Both the position numbers and the translations under genes were made by a program. Below, piece after piece: positions 1-8,241 of a stretch of 32,395 nt of DNA. Under the pieces are notes generated by a model, which was not told where the DNA came from, ran no database searches, and was given only the letters and a program-made list of their open reading frames with translations. The stretch lies in NCBI GenBank assembly GCA_028286945.1, contig JAQBQR010000025.1, forward strand, positions 1 to 32,395, given 5' to 3'. Source of the DNA: Parcubacteria group bacterium (GTDB taxonomy: Bacteria > Patescibacteriota > Minisyncoccia > Phycocordibacterales > Phycocordibacteraceae). The number at the start of each line of letters is the position of its first letter. Within the stretch, counting starts at the first letter, position 1.

Positions 1-2
1 TT

Positions 3-830
3 GATTTGCTATGGAAGCAGTTGCGAAAGTCCTTGGCTGGTCCAGGATTTTTGATTGGCGTTCCTGCGTATATGGAACCGCTCGCAAAGCGAAGTGCAGA
101 GGACTCACGAATCGTTGAGCGCTTCCAGGTGTTGCTGGCAGGCTCTGAAATGGGAAAGGGCTTCACCGAACTTAATGATCCTGTGGATCAGGCAGGACGT
201 TTTGAGCATCAGCAGAAACTTCGGGAGCAGGGTGACGAAGAGGCGCAGATGAATGACGCATCATATGTGGAAGCGCTTGAATACGGCATGCCGCCAGCAT
301 TTGGTTTCGGTGTGTCTGAGCGTTTGTTTAGTTTCCTTGAGGGAGTACCTGTACGCGAAGCACAGATCTTCCCGTTGATGCGCCCGAAGGATAGCGCGCC
401 GGCTAAAGAGAAAGGGCGTCAATCAGCTATCGCCGTTGTGCAACGCAACGGACTTGAGCCATGGCAGATACTTAATACCGTGGCGCACCTCTCTGCAGAG
501 CTTGGCATTCGTGAAGGTCGTCAGCTTCTTACGCAAGATTCAATGACAACGGCAGATGGTACGCACATACCGATGAACATTAAGCATGCCATCGTGATTA
601 AAGAAACTGAAAGCGCCGCTACATTACGGGAATTGCTTGCCTCAGCGAAGAGCGAAGGATTGCATGTCGCAGCGTTTACGCGCGAAATGATTGAGACGAC
701 GAACGATCGAAAAATCATTGAGCATACTGGTAAGACAAACTTTGATGAGATCGATATGCTCGGCGTACTTATCTTTGGAGATTCAGATGCGACTGAAGCA
801 CTCACAAAGGATTTGAAACGATATAGTTAA
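3..830 (+). CDS. lysS: Lysyl-tRNA synthetase (class II), 5'-truncated by the window, with DUF2000/PTH2-like C-terminal extension
   Basis: GMPPAFGFGVSERLFSFLEGVPVREAQIFPLMRP matches the class II LysRS C-terminal motif; the frame continues about 140 aa into AIAVVQRNGLEPWQILNTVAHLSAELG...MNIKHAIVIKE...IDMLGVLIFG, DUF2000-like. The frame is open to the window edge. Confidence 0.85.
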   Translation, partial: DLLWKQLRKSLAGPGFLIGVPAYMEPLAKRSAEDSRIVERFQVLLAGSEMGKGFTELNDPVDQAGRFEHQQKLREQGDEEAQMNDASYVEALEYGMPPAFGFGVSERLFSFLEGVPVREAQIFPLMRPKDSAPAKEKGRQSAIAVVQRNGLEPWQILNTVAHLSAELGIREGRQLLTQDSMTTADGTHIPMNIKHAIVIKETESAATLRELLASAKSEGLHVAAFTREMIETTNDRKIIEHTGKTNFDEIDMLGVLIFGDSDATEALTKDLKRYS

Positions 831-855
831 TATCTTTTGAGGGGGAATAGAAAGA

Positions 856-877
856 GGGCGGCCTTCACAGGCCGCCC
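856..877. terminator. Hairpin between convergent lysS and the 148-aa ORF
   Basis: GGGCGGCCT-tcac-AGGCCGCCC, 9-bp arms. Confidence 0.7.
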
Positions 878-908
878 CTTCGCATTTTCTGAGATTGCCG
901 CGCTCTCG

Positions 909-1355
909 TCAGGAAAGCGCGTAGGTCGTAGTGTCGAGAACTGGCTCTTCATCTCGGCGCGGAGTATCTGCGTTCGAATGGTGGTAGGTAAGCAGCGCTT
1001 TTTGAAGTTCGCCGCGAGCAACCGTGCCAACCATGCACGAGCTGCGCTTAACAATGAGCACGCTCGTTGCCGGTACGTTCTCAACAAATCGTGCGAGCAT
1101 TTTCGGAAGCCTCCATTCACGCTCGATGGCCGCTTCTACTGAAGGCGCCCATTGTATATGTTGGGCGCGCCCGAAGAAGCAGTCATCGGCAATGAATAGT
1201 GTCGTGATATTGCCTCCGAGAAACTCTGGCGGGAAAGCACCCGTTGAGATCCACGATGAGATAATGACCACGTTTGTTCCCGCCTGTAACAATGTTTGGC
1301 GAGCGCCACATCCGATACTATCTGGAAATGGCATAACATACACCTGATCTAACAT
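909..1355 (-). CDS. Hypothetical protein, 148 aa (MLDQVYVMPFPDSIG...)
   Basis: Internal ATG with strong SD AGGGGAGctaagaATG on the minus strand; the longer ORF start (1565) would overlap the mraZ leader. Confidence 0.6.
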   Translation of the reverse strand: MLDQVYVMPFPDSIGCGARQTLLQAGTNVVIISSWISTGAFPPEFLGGNITTLFIADDCFFGRAQHIQWAPSVEAAIEREWRLPKMLARFVENVPATSVLIVKRSSCMVGTVARGELQKALLTYHHSNADTPRRDEEPVLDTTTYALS

Positions 1356-1473
1356 TCTTAGCTCCCCTAAATATGCGAATTGCGAAATGAATCGCTTGTG
1401 TATAGTACGCCACTTTAGGCACTTCTCAAGTAAGAAATGTGCATTTCGAACGTCTATCGAACAACTGTTCGAA

Positions 1474-1498
1474 AAACGGCTTAGGTAAGCCGTTTTTC
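1474..1498 (+). terminator. Rho-independent-like terminator with no obvious upstream gene
   Basis: AAAAACGGCTT-aggt-AAGCCGTTTTT. Confidence 0.65.
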
Positions 1499-1517
1499 TG
1501 TGGATAGCGGTATGAAT

Positions 1518-1565
1518 GTGGGATGAAGTGGAATATAGTGAGAGATAAGTGGGATAAAGTGTCAT
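1518..1565 (+). promoter_or_regulatory. Putative MraZ operator: GTGGGA-type direct repeats
   Basis: GTGGGAT (1518), GTGGAAT (1528), GTGAGAG (1538), GTGGGAT (1549), GTGTCAT (1559): 10-11 bp periodicity directly upstream of mraZ. Confidence 0.75.
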
Positions 1566-1594
1566 ACACCGAATTCTGCTTCTTTTATATACCC

Positions 1595-2014
1595 ATGTTC
1601 ATCGGAGAATATCGACACACGTTTGATGCAAAGAACCGTATTTCGGTTCCTTCGAAATTTCGTAAAGAGCTTGGAAAAACCGTTATTGTGACTCGTGGTT
1701 TGGATCGTTGTCTTTTTGTATACCCGCTTTCTGCATGGAAAAAAGAGGCCGCAAAACTTTCTGAGTACGCAACGGGAAGCGCTGCAGGCCGCGGCCTTTC
1801 ACGTCTCATGCTTTCAGGCGCTTCGGAAGCAGATGTGGATTCTGCAGGCCGCATCCTCGTTCCTGACTATCTAAAGTCATTCGCTGCGCTTTCCACCAAG
1901 GCGGTGGTAGCTGGCGTGAATGAGCGCGTTGAACTTTGGGATGAAGACGCATGGATGACGTACACCGAAACAATAGAGCGCGACGCAGACGCACTCGCAG
2001 AGTCACTTGCATAG
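1595..2014 (+). CDS. mraZ: Transcriptional regulator MraZ
   Basis: MFIGEYRHTFDAKNRISVPSKFRKELG N-terminus and internal repeat DSAGRILVPDYLKSFA. Confidence 0.95.
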   Translation: MFIGEYRHTFDAKNRISVPSKFRKELGKTVIVTRGLDRCLFVYPLSAWKKEAAKLSEYATGSAAGRGLSRLMLSGASEADVDSAGRILVPDYLKSFAALSTKAVVAGVNERVELWDEDAWMTYTETIERDADALAESLA

Positions 2015-2016
2015 AT

Positions 2017-3000
2017 ATGACTACGAACGCTGACAAAACCCAGGAAGTACCGATGGTGGAGAAACACGAAAGCGTTCTCTTTGATGAGGTGCTTGAAAAC
2101 CTTCAACTTCAGCCAGGGGACACAGTGGTGGACGGAACACTCGGTGGAGCAGGACACTTCCGCGCAATGCTCGCAAAGCTTTCACGCGCTGGAACGATCG
2201 TAGGCATTGATGCAGATGAGGATGCGATAGCGCGCACGGAGCGCGCACGTGTTGAGACCCGCTCTGAAGCGCGCGTTGTACTTGCGCATGATAACTTCCG
2301 CAACCTGGCAAGCATTCTAGATACGGCAGGAATTGAAACCATCGATAAAGCACTCTTCGACCTTGGGTGGAGCAGCTTTCACCTTACGGCCGGACGTGGT
2401 TTCTCATTCCGTACAAACGAGCCTCTTCTCATGACCTACGGCTCACCAGAAGGTACAGAAACAGCGGGGGACCTAATCAACTCTTCTCCCGAAGAAACAC
2501 TTGCAGACATTTTTTTCACATATGGAGAAGAGCAGTTTGCGCGTTCAATAGCGCGCGGCATTGTCCGCGCGCGCAAAGAAGCACCCATCCTCACCACGCA
2601 GGCACTTGCTGACGTGGTCGCAAATTCAACACCGGGCTGGTACCAGCATCGCCGCCTTCACCCGGCTACGAAAGTATTCCAAGCACTTCGCATTGCCGTG
2701 AATGATGAGCTTGGTGCCCTTCGCGAGGGTCTAAGCGCGGCGATGCAGCGCCTAACTCCCGGAGGCCGCATCGCCGTCATCACTTTCCACAGCATTGAAG
2801 ACCGCATTGTGAAGACCATGTTCCGCGATGCTGCGCATGGTGGTGCTGGCGTGCTGGTTTCAAAGAAGCCCATCATTCCGGGTGACCGCGAAACAACTCA
2901 GAACCCTCGTGCTCGCAGTGCGAAGCTCCGCGTATTCGAAGCTTCATCCTGCGCGCGTGAGACGCTCGAACCCCTTACTCGTCTTTATTCATTCCTTTAA
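2017..3000 (+). CDS. rsmH: 16S rRNA (cytosine(1402)-N(4))-methyltransferase RsmH
   Basis: HESVLFDEVLENL, VVDGTLGGAGHF, RRLHPATKVFQALRIAVNDEL, ITFHSIEDRIVK. Confidence 0.95.
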   Translation: MTTNADKTQEVPMVEKHESVLFDEVLENLQLQPGDTVVDGTLGGAGHFRAMLAKLSRAGTIVGIDADEDAIARTERARVETRSEARVVLAHDNFRNLASILDTAGIETIDKALFDLGWSSFHLTAGRGFSFRTNEPLLMTYGSPEGTETAGDLINSSPEETLADIFFTYGEEQFARSIARGIVRARKEAPILTTQALADVVANSTPGWYQHRRLHPATKVFQALRIAVNDELGALREGLSAAMQRLTPGGRIAVITFHSIEDRIVKTMFRDAAHGGAGVLVSKKPIIPGDRETTQNPRARSAKLRVFEASSCARETLEPLTRLYSFL

Positions 3001-3011
3001 TTTATTTGCCT

Positions 3012-3317
3012 ATGAACGCCCTTGCTATCACTCGCCCTCGCCTCATTCCTTCTCTTTCAATACTCGCAGGAGCACTCCTTGCGGCGTATGTGGCGTTCAT
3101 GGTCGCGGCCATTCTCTTTGCCGCACTTCAGACGCAGCTTGCGCAGAATGTGCAGGCATCGCGCATGGCGATAGGGAAGCTCGAAGGCGCGTACTTCGCT
3201 GGCGTATCACAGCTTGATTCCACCGATCCTCACACCCTCGGCTATGTGACGCCTCAGCACGTGACATACGTTTCTGCCGCGCCACTTCCAAATAACCTCA
3301 CCTTCGCAGGCAACTAA
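3012..3317 (+). CDS. FtsL-like small single-pass membrane protein
   Basis: Short ORF between rsmH and ftsI with an N-terminal TM segment; assigned by position. Confidence 0.6.
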   Translation: MNALAITRPRLIPSLSILAGALLAAYVAFMVAAILFAALQTQLAQNVQASRMAIGKLEGAYFAGVSQLDSTDPHTLGYVTPQHVTYVSAAPLPNNLTFAGN

Positions 3318-3338
3318 CATCATCAGGAATATTGAGTC

Positions 3339-5072
3339 ATGAGACGCGCGTTAATCCATCGGCTCCGCATTATTTCAGGAGTAGTTGCTTTCATGGCACT
3401 GCTAATCATTGTGCGACTCTATTTCGTGCAGGTGGTGCACGGGCAGGAATTTTCATTACGTGCCGAACGTCAGTATGTGAGTTCAAGTCAAACCCTCTTT
3501 GATCGAGGTTCTATTTTCTTTACGAGCAAGGACGACACAGAGATTTCAGCAGCAACGCTTTCAACTGGATTCTTAATTGCCATTAACCCAGAGCTTCTTA
3601 AAAATCCTGAACAAGTATTCACAACACTTGCAGCACAAGTCCCAACGTTGGACCACGCCGCATTCATGGCATCAGTGGCAAAAACGAGTGATCCGTACGA
3701 AGTGATAGCTCATAAAGTGTCAGATGATGCGGGGCGCGCGATAGACGCACTGGGGATTCCAGGCGTTGTTGTGGAGCGTGAAAGATGGCGTGAATATCCA
3801 GCTGGAAAGGACGCGGCGCAATCGGTGGGAATCATTGCCTTCGATAATGATAATTCTCTCGCAGGGCGCCTCGGTCTTGAACGGTATTACAACGACATCT
3901 TGGCGCATGGTGGGGAAGGAGTATTTGGAAACTTCTTTGCTGAGCTTTTTGCGAATCTCACGAGTGTGGTTGCTGATCCGCGCACCGCACAACAAGGTGA
4001 CGTGGTGACCTCCATTGAGCCAGTGGTGCAAAAAGAACTCGACGACATACTCGCGAAAGTGAACTCTCAGTACAGCAGCGATCAGACTGGCGGCATCATC
4101 ATGAATCCTAAGACGGGAGAAATATACGCACTTGATACCTACCCAACGTTTGATCCAAATCATTTCCAGCAGGAAGATGCGCAGTATTTCGGAAATCCAT
4201 TAGTTGAGAAGCGCTATGAGTTTGGGTCTATTTTCAAAACCATGACCATGACCTCCGGTCTTGATGCAGGAGTGGTAACGCCCGACAGTACGTATAACGA
4301 CACTGGTTGTATTGAGGTGAACAAGAAGCGCATTTGTAACTACGACCTCAAAGCTCGTGGCGTGATTCCCATGCAGCAGATTCTTTCACAGTCGCTAAAC
4401 GTTGGTGCTTCATTCATTGCAACGCGCCTAGGTCACGACCGATTCCGTTCATACTTTACGAAACTCGGACTAGGTACAGAAACGGGAATTGATCTTCCGA
4501 GCGAAATCCATGGTGACATTCACAACCTGAACAGTCCTCGCGACGTCGAATATGATACCGCTGCCTTTGGGCAAGGAATTGCAACGACGCCTATCGAAAC
4601 CATCCGTGCGCTCTCAACCATTGCGAACGGAGGAAAGATGGTCACCCCGCACATTGCCACCGCCATTCGTCTGCAGTCTGGAGTAACTAAGAATCTCTCT
4701 TGGGGGCAGCCCGTACAGGTTTTTTCACCTCAGGCAGCAAGCGAGGTAACAAATATGCTTGTTAAGGTGGTGGACACGAAGCTTGGGAATGGAACGGTAA
4801 AGATTCCCACCATGAGTGTGGCCGCAAAAACCGGTACAGCTCAGGTTGCGGGGCCTGACGGTAAGTACATTGCTGGTAGCGTCTATTTCCACTCCTTCTT
4901 CGGCTACTTCCCAGCGTCAGACCCTAAGTTTGCGGTCCTCCTCTATACATTGAAGCCAAAGGGCGTAGAATATGCCTCCGAGACGCTGACGATGCCCTTC
5001 ATAAATCTCACGCATTTCTTAATTAATTATTACGATCTGCCGCCGGATAGAGAGCATGCGACCTCAATCTAA
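3339..5072 (+). CDS. ftsI: Penicillin-binding protein 2 / FtsI-type transpeptidase
   Basis: N-terminal TM; SxxK (GSIFKT), SxN (SQSLNVG), KTG (AAKTGTAQVAG) motifs. Confidence 0.92.
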   Translation: MRRALIHRLRIISGVVAFMALLIIVRLYFVQVVHGQEFSLRAERQYVSSSQTLFDRGSIFFTSKDDTEISAATLSTGFLIAINPELLKNPEQVFTTLAAQVPTLDHAAFMASVAKTSDPYEVIAHKVSDDAGRAIDALGIPGVVVERERWREYPAGKDAAQSVGIIAFDNDNSLAGRLGLERYYNDILAHGGEGVFGNFFAELFANLTSVVADPRTAQQGDVVTSIEPVVQKELDDILAKVNSQYSSDQTGGIIMNPKTGEIYALDTYPTFDPNHFQQEDAQYFGNPLVEKRYEFGSIFKTMTMTSGLDAGVVTPDSTYNDTGCIEVNKKRICNYDLKARGVIPMQQILSQSLNVGASFIATRLGHDRFRSYFTKLGLGTETGIDLPSEIHGDIHNLNSPRDVEYDTAAFGQGIATTPIETIRALSTIANGGKMVTPHIATAIRLQSGVTKNLSWGQPVQVFSPQAASEVTNMLVKVVDTKLGNGTVKIPTMSVAAKTGTAQVAGPDGKYIAGSVYFHSFFGYFPASDPKFAVLLYTLKPKGVEYASETLTMPFINLTHFLINYYDLPPDREHATSI

Positions 5073-5073
5073 T

Positions 5074-6369
5074 ATGAAAAAATTCCTTCGAGACATGGTT
5101 GCAACGAATATGGCGTTTCTAGCCCGTATTATTTTGCGCAAATATCGCCCGAAGGTGGTTATGGTTACCGGAAGCGTTGGGAAGACGTCTACAAAAGATG
5201 CTATCGCCGCCGTGCTTGACCATCGCTTTTATATCCGTGCGAGCGAGAAAAGTTTCAACAGTGAATTCGGTGTGCCCCTCACCATCATCGGTGCCTCTAA
5301 TCCGTGGACAAACTTTCCCGCCTGGGCTCGCGTGTATCTTGAAGCACTCGCGCTCATTATTTTTCCAAATCATTATCCAAAGATTTTAGTACTTGAAGTA
5401 GGAGCAGACAGTCCAGGTGATCTGGCAAAGATTTTAAAGTTCGCAACGCCAGATGTGGTAGTGGTGACACGACTCCCTGAAATGCCGGTGCATGTGGAAG
5501 CATACGCTACTCCTGCGGCGGTACGTGAAGAAGAATTTGCACCTGCATACGCATTAGCGCCAGGACGCCCTTTGGTGGTGAGTGCGGATGACACGTATGC
5601 TCGTGCCTTAGCTGCACCGCTTTCGGTTCATCTCACCACGTACGGCACCTCTGAAGATGCTGATATACGCATCGTGACAGACGCGCCACTTCTTGAAGAC
5701 GGTAAGGTCTGCGGTATGAAAGGAACGGTGCAAATTGATGGGGTTGTGTGCGACATGCCGGTATATGGTGCGTTGGGTCGTCCCCAGCTTCTAGCGCCAG
5801 CTGCTGCCATTGCGGTGGGACGAATTTTGGGAATGACGGTAAAGGAAGTGCTTGATGGAGTGAAAGCGTATCAGCCGCCCGCGGGACGCGGGCGGCTGAT
5901 CGCCGGAAAGAATGGTTCGCTTATTTTGGATGATTCATATAACGCATCACCATCAGCCGTACAAGAAGCGCTTTCATCTCTTCAGCTCATTCGCTCCGTG
6001 CAGCCGCAGTCGCGTCTCATTGCAGCCATTGGTGACATGCTGGAGCTTGGTCGGTATTCAAGTCATGAGCATGAGCGTATTGGAAAGGAAGCGGCAAAGA
6101 AATGCGATGTACTCATTGCTGTGGGCGCTCGCTCGCTCGCTATTGCTGAAGCCGCTAAAGAAGCCGGTATGTCAGAAGAATCTGTGTACCATTTTAATAC
6201 TGCATTTGAAGCAGCAGCCTTCCTCAAGGATTTTATACAAAAAGATGACGTACTCCTCATCAAAGGCTCGCAATCAATTCGCATGGAACGCATTGCAGAA
6301 ACAGTCATTGCAAACCCCACAGATCAGAAGTATCTGGTTAGACAGGATAGGGAATGGAAGAAGCGCTAA
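5074..6369 (+). CDS. murF: UDP-N-acetylmuramoyl-tripeptide--D-alanyl-D-alanine ligase (MurF-like)
   Basis: VMVTGSVGKTSTKDAI P-loop, LILDDSYNASPSAVQEAL, SHEHERIGKEAAK. An alternative start at 5056 overlaps ftsI. Confidence 0.88.
   Translation: MKKFLRDMVATNMAFLARIILRKYRPKVVMVTGSVGKTSTKDAIAAVLDHRFYIRASEKSFNSEFGVPLTIIGASNPWTNFPAWARVYLEALALIIFPNHYPKILVLEVGADSPGDLAKILKFATPDVVVVTRLPEMPVHVEAYATPAAVREEEFAPAYALAPGRPLVVSADDTYARALAAPLSVHLTTYGTSEDADIRIVTDAPLLEDGKVCGMKGTVQIDGVVCDMPVYGALGRPQLLAPAAAIAVGRILGMTVKEVLDGVKAYQPPAGRGRLIAGKNGSLILDDSYNASPSAVQEALSSLQLIRSVQPQSRLIAAIGDMLELGRYSSHEHERIGKEAAKKCDVLIAVGARSLAIAEAAKEAGMSEESVYHFNTAFEAAAFLKDFIQKDDVLLIKGSQSIRMERIAETVIANPTDQKYLVRQDREWKKR
5870..5900. repeat. Perfect inverted repeat inside murF
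   Basis: ATCAGCCGCCCGC-gggac-GCGGGCGGCTGAT, 13-bp arms, 5-nt loop. Confidence 0.95.
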
Positions 6370-6387
6370 CCATATAAGATCAAATAT

Positions 6388-6420
6388 AAAAAAGGGGGCC
6401 GCACCGAAATGCGACCCCCC
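6388..6420 (-). terminator. Terminator between convergent murF and the 408/409-aa ORF
   Basis: GGGGGccGCAccgaaaTGCgaCCCCC hairpin with A-run on the plus strand (T-run on minus). Confidence 0.7.
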
Positions 6421-6443
6421 AAAGAAATGCCCGAAGACTGCGC

Positions 6444-7673
6444 TCAGACTTCGTACACCTCGGTAATTGCCTCCAGGTACATGGCCTGGATGGGCTTGCC
6501 GTGGCTTGCCACCAGCTCACGCGTTGCGGCGATCGAATAGGCGAGTTTCTGGCCAGCGACGGTCATAGTCAGATACGCCCTGACCCAAGCCGTCTGTTCC
6601 TGATCTCGTGCGAGCTCAAGCAGCTGGCCGATGGAAACGCCCGGCGCGGGTTCGGTGTCTGCGCTGAGCACCAGGAGCCGGAAATATTCCTGCTCCTCCG
6701 TAACCGCCGCGGGTGTAGCCACCAGTACGACTTCCGGAGTCGGAGGTTCCGCCACGATGAGTGTCGGAGCCGGCGAGACCGGTGCCGCCATCTCAGCTTC
6801 AGCAGCAACGACTGGCGGAACTTCCGCCACGACCGGCGTCTGCTCAGCAGGAGCAGGAGCGGCCGGTTCCGTCGCCGGGCCCATGAGAAGCGAATACACG
6901 CTGAGGCCCAGGACCTCGGCGATGGACTCGATATTCGTACCGCTAATCCTGGCCTGTCCAATTTCGACACCCCTCCACCAGCTCGAAGGCTTTTTCAGTT
7001 TTGCGGCGGTGTCGAGGCTGACAAAATTCCAGTCGGTACCTTTTATTGCGAGCCTGATGTGAGCGATAACCCGCGCCCGCATCTCCTTGGTCAATAAGTT
7101 GAACGTGACGCCGTCGGCGGTCGTTGCGACGAGATCGTTCTCGTCCCAGGTGACCACCTTCTCCGCGCTGACGATGGTTGTATCTTCGTCGGACATGACT
7201 TCCTCCTCGATCGGGGTCGTGGTGATAGGTTCAGCGACGATAGCCGCTTTTTCTTTAGGCAGCGGTGGTTCCGTAGCTTCGACGATGTTGTTTTCAGCAA
7301 CGACCACCTCCACTTCGGCGGGTTTTTTGGCCACCGGGATAGCCGGCGGTTTCGTGCCCAGAAGTCTAGACGCCGTGAGAGCCCCCCTCTGAGAGAGCAG
7401 AGATTCAAGCCGTATTCTCCGATGTTCATCATCGCCATACTGGCCGACCATTTCAACTGGCTTCAGCTGGAACTCGCACGCTGCAGCTTCAATGTGCTCT
7501 CGTGATAAATCCCGCCGACCCTCGCGATAGTCCGCGAGAACAGCGGGTCTGATGTCGGTCCTTAGACCGAACGAATCGATTGTGCTGCCAATTAACTCGC
7601 AGCACATATAGACGTTCTTGCCGAACGACGTAATCGTTGCTTTGTCGGCAAGAGGGTTAGCTCTTGACATCAT
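6444..7673 (-). CDS. Hypothetical protein with two HTH-like segments and Ala/Pro/Val/Glu-rich linkers
   Basis: SD AGGAGGT before ATGATG (second ATG at 7670 is better spaced). N-terminal and central segments (WWRGVEIGQARISGTNIESIAEVLGLSVYSLLMG) look XRE-like. Confidence 0.7.
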   Translation of the reverse strand: MMSRANPLADKATITSFGKNVYMCCELIGSTIDSFGLRTDIRPAVLADYREGRRDLSREHIEAAACEFQLKPVEMVGQYGDDEHRRIRLESLLSQRGALTASRLLGTKPPAIPVAKKPAEVEVVVAENNIVEATEPPLPKEKAAIVAEPITTTPIEEEVMSDEDTTIVSAEKVVTWDENDLVATTADGVTFNLLTKEMRARVIAHIRLAIKGTDWNFVSLDTAAKLKKPSSWWRGVEIGQARISGTNIESIAEVLGLSVYSLLMGPATEPAAPAPAEQTPVVAEVPPVVAAEAEMAAPVSPAPTLIVAEPPTPEVVLVATPAAVTEEQEYFRLLVLSADTEPAPGVSIGQLLELARDQEQTAWVRAYLTMTVAGQKLAYSIAATRELVASHGKPIQAMYLEAITEVYEV

Positions 7674-7757
7674 TACCTCCTGTTGGCAGGGGTATCACTG
7701 CCCACGGCAGAATACGTTAAAAATCGGGTTTAGTCCAAATCCTTAGTTATCGTGTAG

Positions 7758-7803
7758 TGAAATATAAATGGTCGCGCCCTAGGGCGCGACCATTTATATT
7801 TCA
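7758..7803. repeat. 46-bp perfect palindrome, probable terminator of the 88-aa ORF
   Basis: TGAAATATAAATGGTCGCGCCCT|AGGGCGCGACCATTTATATTTCA. Confidence 0.95.
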
Positions 7804-7832
7804 ACTACGTCTAAACCCAAACAGTCGTTTGT

Positions 7833-8099
7833 TTATCGAGTGGTGGTTCCTGTGGTGGTTGTCGTAGTGCTATTGACGGTTGTGTTGGTATTTAGGATTG
7901 GGCCTGTCCCGTTATCTGTTCCTGTTCCGCCCGTAGTATTAGCACCTGTCTGATCAGGAACTATGACCGTATTCGTATTGTTACGAGGCCAAAGGAAGAG
8001 TGCGAGCAATACGATGATGACAATAACTACGATTGCAATGACCCATCCTGCTGAATTGCTGCCATTGCCATCTCCCGGATTGTTGATAATTGTTGCCAT
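7833..8099 (-). CDS. Small single-TM protein with Thr/Asn-rich tail (88 aa)
   Basis: WVIAIVVIVIIVLLALFLWP helix then TNTTVNSTTTTTTGTTTR; TATATT 5 nt upstream of ATG, no SD. Confidence 0.65.
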   Translation of the reverse strand: MATIINNPGDGNGSNSAGWVIAIVVIVIIVLLALFLWPRNNTNTVIVPDQTGANTTGGTGTDNGTGPILNTNTTVNSTTTTTTGTTTR

Positions 8100-8241
8100 A
8101 GCGGAATATATTTTTACGAATATCTATTCATAATAGAACGCTGTATATGAGAGTACGATGAATAAGTCTAACAACTATAGTTAGCAAACGGCATTCTTGA
8201 CCTAACCTACTCTCACGGGAGATATCCTATAGAATGTTGGG

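Noticed and set aside
909-1565. 218-aa minus-strand ORF at full length
   Set aside because: The N-terminal 70 aa would cover the terminator and MraZ operator; the internal ATG at 1355 has a much better SD.
5912-6466. 184-aa plus-strand ORF
   Set aside because: Alternate frame within murF, crosses its terminator, no plausible domain.
6501-7097. 198-aa plus-strand ORF
   Set aside because: Antisense to the 409-aa gene; Arg/Ser/His-rich composition typical of a shadow frame in GC-rich DNA.
8148-8215. Inverted TACTCTCA pair flanking the sigma upstream region
   Set aside because: 8-bp match, unequal distances to the two starts (about 49 and 27 nt), insufficient to call an operator.
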